The translations under genes were made by a program, and so were the position numbers. Below, in pieces: positions 60,823 through 64,000 of a DNA stretch of 64,000 nucleotides. The stretch is from the NCBI RefSeq assembly GCF_004337505.1, contig NZ_SJZI01000042.1, positions 434,001-498,000 of the forward strand, read 5' to 3'. The first letter of the stretch is position 1. Each line of letters begins with the position of its first letter. The DNA comes from Flaviaestuariibacter flavus (lineage in GTDB: Bacteria > Bacteroidota > Bacteroidia > Chitinophagales > Chitinophagaceae). The notes under the pieces are model-generated. The model was given only the letters and a program-made list of their open reading frames with translations. It ran no database searches and was not told where the DNA came from.

Positions 60823-62037
60823 TTATCTCAGGTGGCAAAGGTAATACTTTTTGACAGGGGCCGATAGCTGGTGGTGGATGAGCGCATTGTCGACCTGCGA
60901 GATGTCAGTGACGGTACCATCCTTGAACAGCACCCGGATCCGCTCGTCGTAGGGGTTATAGGTGGTGTTCTGTGCCTCGCCGGTGAACACGAAATAGGCG
61001 GCTTCGGCAACCGAAATCCCCAGCCGGGCGGCCACTTCGGCGCGCAGTCCGGCCACGTAGGCCTCGTCGAAGGGCTCGCCCTGGAACTTCACCTTGAGCA
61101 GCTTCCGCTCTACCAGCCCCTTGCACAACCTTGACAAAACTTTATCGAAATGGCCGCACCAGTTCTTGATGGAGCAGAGCACGTCGGTGTCGTCCAGCTG
61201 GGCAAAGCGCTCCAGGTGGCGGATGAAGTTGCCGTCGGGCTGATGCTCCTTCAGGAAAAAGTCGAGGTTATTGGACACTGCATTGAGCTCGATGCCGGCC
61301 GCGATGAGCTCTCCGGCCCGCTCGATGATGCGCACCAGCATCTTTTCGGCCGCCACTACCGCCTTGTGCAGGTACACCTGCCAGTACATAAGGCGGCGGG
61401 CCACCAGGAATTTTTCTACCGAATAAATAGCCTTTTCCTCGATCAGCAGCTCGCCGTTGTACACGGTGAGCATCTTGAGGATGCGGTCGTAGCCGATGAC
61501 GCCTTCCGAAACGCCGGTGAAAAAGGAGTCGCGCGTGAGGTAGTCCATCCGGTCTACGTCGAGCTGCCCCGATACGAGCTGGTGCAGGAATTGCTTCGGG
61601 TACTCGCCGCGGAAGATGGCCATCGCCGTTTCGAGCTGCCCATCCAGCTGCTCGTTGAGCAGCTGCAGGATCAGGTCGGATATCTCCTCGTGGTGCACGC
61701 CCTTGATCAGTTTGCGCTCCAGCGCGTGCGAGTAGGGGCCGTGGCCGATATCGTGGAGCAGGATGGCGATCCGGGCGCCCTGCTCTTCGTCGCGGGTGAT
61801 CTCCACGCCTTTGTTGCGCAGCTCGGCGAGCGCCAGCCCCATCAGGTGGTAGGCGCCGAGCGAGTGGTGCAGGCGGGTGTGCACAGCGCCGGGGTATACC
61901 AGCGAGGCAAAGGCCATCTGGTGAATGCGGCGCAGGCGCTGGTAGTAGGGGTGGGAAATGATCTCGAAGATCAGCGGGTCATCCACCGTGATGAATCCGT
62001 ACACGGGGTCGTTGATGATCTTGCGGACATAGGCCAT
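60823..62037 (-). CDS. HD-domain phosphohydrolase (dGTPase-like)
   Basis: 404 residues. The HD motif is complete: His in VHTRLHHSLGAYHLM, HD in ILLHDIGHGPYSHALE and Asp in SGQLDVDRMDYLTRDSFFTGV. The N-terminal RKIINDPVYGFITVDDPLIFEII and the C-terminal NTTYNPYDERIRVLFKDGTV are shared by Bacteroidota relatives of dNTP triphosphohydrolases. Probably degrades a nucleotide, substrate unknown. TATTTTTG lies 19 bases before the ATG (62035-62037). Codon use and length normal. Confidence 0.93.
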   Translation of the reverse strand: MAYVRKIINDPVYGFITVDDPLIFEIISHPYYQRLRRIHQMAFASLVYPGAVHTRLHHSLGAYHLMGLALAELRNKGVEITRDEEQGARIAILLHDIGHGPYSHALERKLIKGVHHEEISDLILQLLNEQLDGQLETAMAIFRGEYPKQFLHQLVSGQLDVDRMDYLTRDSFFTGVSEGVIGYDRILKMLTVYNGELLIEEKAIYSVEKFLVARRLMYWQVYLHKAVVAAEKMLVRIIERAGELIAAGIELNAVSNNLDFFLKEHQPDGNFIRHLERFAQLDDTDVLCSIKNWCGHFDKVLSRLCKGLVERKLLKVKFQGEPFDEAYVAGLRAEVAARLGISVAEAAYFVFTGEAQNTTYNPYDERIRVLFKDGTVTDISQVDNALIHHQLSAPVKKYYLCHLR

Positions 62038-62056
62038 GCGGAAAACGTTAAGGGAT

Positions 62057-62064
62057 CAAAAATA
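62057..62064 (-). promoter_or_regulatory. -7 promoter element of the HD-domain gene
   Basis: TATTTTTG on the minus strand, exact TAnnTTTG, 19 bases upstream of the ATG. Confidence 0.55.
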
Positions 62065-62100
62065 GGGCGGTACGTGACTACATTTGGAGAGACAAGGATA

Positions 62101-62182
62101 ATATTCAATATACAATGCTCAATGTTCAAATTTCAGGTGGGCCTCCCTTGTGCCTTGTATATTGAACATTGAATATTGAGCA
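62101..62182. repeat. Inverted repeat between divergent HD and porX genes
   Basis: ATATTCAATATACAATGCTC and AATGTTCAA on the left are mirrored by TTGTATATTGAACATTGAAT and ATTGAGC on the right, about 40 bases apart. Confidence 0.6.
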
Positions 62183-62219
62183 TTTTTTTCCGGTGCAGCC
62201 GGTTTTTAGGAGTAGCATT

Positions 62220-63776
62220 ATGGCAGTAGCAAAGATACTTTGGGTAGACGACGAGATCGAGAGCCTGCAATCGCAGAAGAAGTTTCTCGAGAACAAGGGT
62301 TATGACGTGCAGACGCTCACCAACGGCTTCGACGCGATCGACTATATCAAGGAGCACCCCGTGGACGTGGTGCTGATGGACGAAACGATGCCGGGCCTCA
62401 CCGGCCTCGAAACCCTGGCCAAGATCAAAGAGTACAACGACCAGATACCGGTGGTGCTGATCACCAAGAACGAGACCGAGAACCTGATGGACGAAGCCAT
62501 CGGCTCGCAGATCTCCGACTACCTGATCAAGCCCGTGAATCCCAACCAGGTGTGGCTGTCGCTCAAAAAGATCATCGACAACCGCCGCCTCGTGGCCGAG
62601 AAGACCACCACGGCCTACCAGCAGCAGTTCCGCAACCTCTTTATGGCCCTCAACTCCAACCCTGACTTCAATGAGTGGATGGGCATTTATAAGGAGCTGG
62701 TACGCTGGGAGCTGAGCCTGCAGCAAAGCGATTCGCCGGAGATGCAGGAAGTGCTCCAGAGCCAGAAAAGCGAGGCAAACACTGAATTCTTCAAATTCAT
62801 CTCCCGTAATTATACGGACTGGCTGTCGCCCAAAGCCAAGGAGCGGCCCGTGATGAGCCACACGTTGCTTAAGGACAAGGTATTCCCGCAGCTGCAGAAG
62901 GGCACGCCGCTCTTCTTCCTGCTGATCGACAACCTGCGCTTCGACCAGTGGCGCGCCATCCAGCCCATTTTCGCCGAGAGCTTCCGCATCCTCGAAGAAG
63001 ACACGTTTTACAGCATCCTGCCCACGGCCACGCACTACGCGCGCAACGCCATCTTCGCCGGCTCGCTGCCCATCGATATCGAGCGCAAATTCCCGCAGCA
63101 GTGGAAGAACGACGACGAAGAGGGCGGCAAGAACATGAGCGAGGAGGAGTTTCTCCGCGCCAACCTCAAGGCGGCCGGCAAGGGCGATCTCAAGGTGTCG
63201 TATACCAAGGTGCTCAACAACCAGGCGGGCCTCGAGCTCGTGGCCAACGTGCACAACCTGCTGCACAACGACCTCAACGTGATCGTGTACAATTTCGTGG
63301 ACATGCTCTCCCATGCCCGCACCGAGATGGAGGTGCTCAAGGAACTCGCGGGCGATGAGCAGAGCTACCGCTCCGTAACGGTATCGTGGTTCACGCACTC
63401 GCCGCTTTACCAGGCGCTCAAGAAGATCGCCGACAAGGGCATCCGCATCGTGCTGGCCACCGACCACGGCTCGGTGCGTGTAAAGACCCCCGTGAAGGTG
63501 ATCGGCGACAAGCAAACCACCACTAACCTGCGCTACAAGCACGGACGCAACCTCAATTACGATCCGAAGGAGGTGCTGGCCTTCCGCGACCCGAAAGAGG
63601 GCGGGCTGCCTTCACCCACGATCAACTCGAGCTACATCTTTGCCGGCGAGGACACCTTCCTGTGTTACCCCAACAACTACAACCACTACGTTAATTATTA
63701 CCGCAACACCTTCCAGCACGGCGGCGTTAGCCTCGAGGAGATGATCGTGCCGGTCATTCAAATGGTGTCGAAATAG
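62220..63776 (+). CDS. porX: PorX: response regulator with PglZ/alkaline-phosphatase-like domain, T9SS regulator
   Basis: 518 residues. The receiver domain has the phospho-acceptor Asp in VVLMDETMPGLTG (near residue 55) and Lys in YLIKPVNPNQVW. A helical linker leads to a PglZ domain: LLIDNLRFDQWRAIQP (metal Asp), SILPTATHYARNAIFAGSLP, NFVDMLSHART and the ATDHGS motif near residue 420. This is the PorX architecture that with PorY and SigP controls T9SS genes in Porphyromonas and Flavobacterium. ATG at 62220 is preferred; the preceding open frame is repeat-derived. Two T9SS cargo genes (41402, 47619) lie 10-20 kb away. Confidence 0.95.
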   Translation: MAVAKILWVDDEIESLQSQKKFLENKGYDVQTLTNGFDAIDYIKEHPVDVVLMDETMPGLTGLETLAKIKEYNDQIPVVLITKNETENLMDEAIGSQISDYLIKPVNPNQVWLSLKKIIDNRRLVAEKTTTAYQQQFRNLFMALNSNPDFNEWMGIYKELVRWELSLQQSDSPEMQEVLQSQKSEANTEFFKFISRNYTDWLSPKAKERPVMSHTLLKDKVFPQLQKGTPLFFLLIDNLRFDQWRAIQPIFAESFRILEEDTFYSILPTATHYARNAIFAGSLPIDIERKFPQQWKNDDEEGGKNMSEEEFLRANLKAAGKGDLKVSYTKVLNNQAGLELVANVHNLLHNDLNVIVYNFVDMLSHARTEMEVLKELAGDEQSYRSVTVSWFTHSPLYQALKKIADKGIRIVLATDHGSVRVKTPVKVIGDKQTTTNLRYKHGRNLNYDPKEVLAFRDPKEGGLPSPTINSSYIFAGEDTFLCYPNNYNHYVNYYRNTFQHGGVSLEEMIVPVIQMVSK

Positions 63777-63777
63777 A

Positions 63778-63807
63778 TCTCAGATCCGAGATCTCGGATC
63801 TGAGGTC
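63778..63807. repeat. GATC-type palindromic repeat after porX
   Basis: CTCAGATCCGAGATCTCGGA followed by TCTGAGGTCT, a nearly perfect palindrome. Confidence 0.6.
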
Positions 63808-63815
63808 TAAATTTG
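63808..63815 (+). promoter_or_regulatory. -7 promoter element of the last gene
   Basis: TAAATTTG, exact TAnnTTTG, four bases before the ATG at 63820. Confidence 0.55.
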
Positions 63816-63819
63816 CCGC

Positions 63820-64000
63820 ATGAAGTACACGCAGAATACCCTCGATAAGATCGAAGGCATTGCCGAAGAGTCGGGCTATATCGTGCGCTATGAGCGCGGG
63901 TCTTTCCAAAGCGGCTTCTGTATCCTGGAAGACAGGAAAGTGGTGGTGCTCAACAAGTTCCTGCCGCTTGAGGGCCGCATCAACACCATGGTCGACCTCA
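63820..64000 (+). CDS. Hypothetical protein (cut by right window edge)
   Basis: The first 60 residues are visible: MKYTQNTLDKIEGIAEESG followed by RGSFQSGFCILEDRKVVVLN and KFLPLEGRINTMVDL. This start matches a small conserved Bacteroidota protein frequently found downstream of porX. No domain assignment is possible from this portion. TAAATTTG ends four bases before the ATG, so the mRNA should be almost leaderless. A palindromic GATC repeat separates it from porX. Confidence 0.75.
   Translation, partial: MKYTQNTLDKIEGIAEESGYIVRYERGSFQSGFCILEDRKVVVLNKFLPLEGRINTMVDL

Overview
The window looks like a chromosomal segment of a high-GC Bacteroidota, most likely family Chitinophagaceae. The grounds are type IX secretion (T9SS) hallmarks (a PorX regulator, a GldB lipoprotein, two very large secreted proteins with C-terminal sorting-type domains), many LxxC lipoproteins, LytS/LytTR signalling, and Bacteroidota-type promoters (TAnnTTTG) lying a few bases before start codons. 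No rRNA, tRNA, prophage, insertion sequence or CRISPR array was recognised. Genus is not determinable from the sequence alone.

Layout. 1-5719: icd (partial), apaG, gldB, nadE and a two-gene lipoprotein pair. 5834-10610: a Bat-type cluster (MoxR ATPase, DUF58, BatD-like, VWA protein) running into rsgA. 10888-14901: a DUF937-OmpA fusion, small proteins, a gamma-carbonic-anhydrase-like protein and a class III aminotransferase. 14991-21319: a nine-gene co-directional envelope cluster (membrane proteins, a winged-helix regulator, a B12-binding radical SAM enzyme, CreD, DUF1361) with two matching palindromes that look like operators. 21611-29118: a giant TolB-like outer-membrane protein, an MBL hydrolase, a Wzx-type flippase and a di-haem peroxidase. 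29166-33746: arfB, then a dtd / truncated-haemoglobin / MazG-like operon, a LytS-LytTR pair, and an aminopeptidase P pair. 35762-41280: BrkB, glyS, YdcF, a ferredoxin-NADP-reductase-like protein and a secreted protein. 41402-52991: a T9SS beta-propeller protein, mfd, and a 1790-residue subtilisin-like T9SS protease. 53049-64000: an aldo/keto reductase, a carboxypeptidase-regulatory-like protein, gyrB, two lone receiver proteins, a four-helix-bundle protein, lpxD, an HD phosphohydrolase and porX, with a partial gene at the edge.

Functional themes. Envelope and surface biology dominate: T9SS cargo plus PorX and GldB, LpxD, flippase, CreD, Bat, OmpA and many lipoproteins. Housekeeping and quality control are also well represented: mfd, gyrB, glyS, nadE, rsgA, arfB, dtd and a MazG-like protein.

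The intergenic DNA is the most unusual part. It carries at least four copies of a ~175-bp REP/BIME-like palindromic element whose subterminal hairpins covary. It also has two copies of a composite element (a 71-bp module next to a 21-bp or 42-bp tandem array), paired palindromic GATC- and GATGTC-type repeats that sometimes encode the last residues of genes, and strong terminators.
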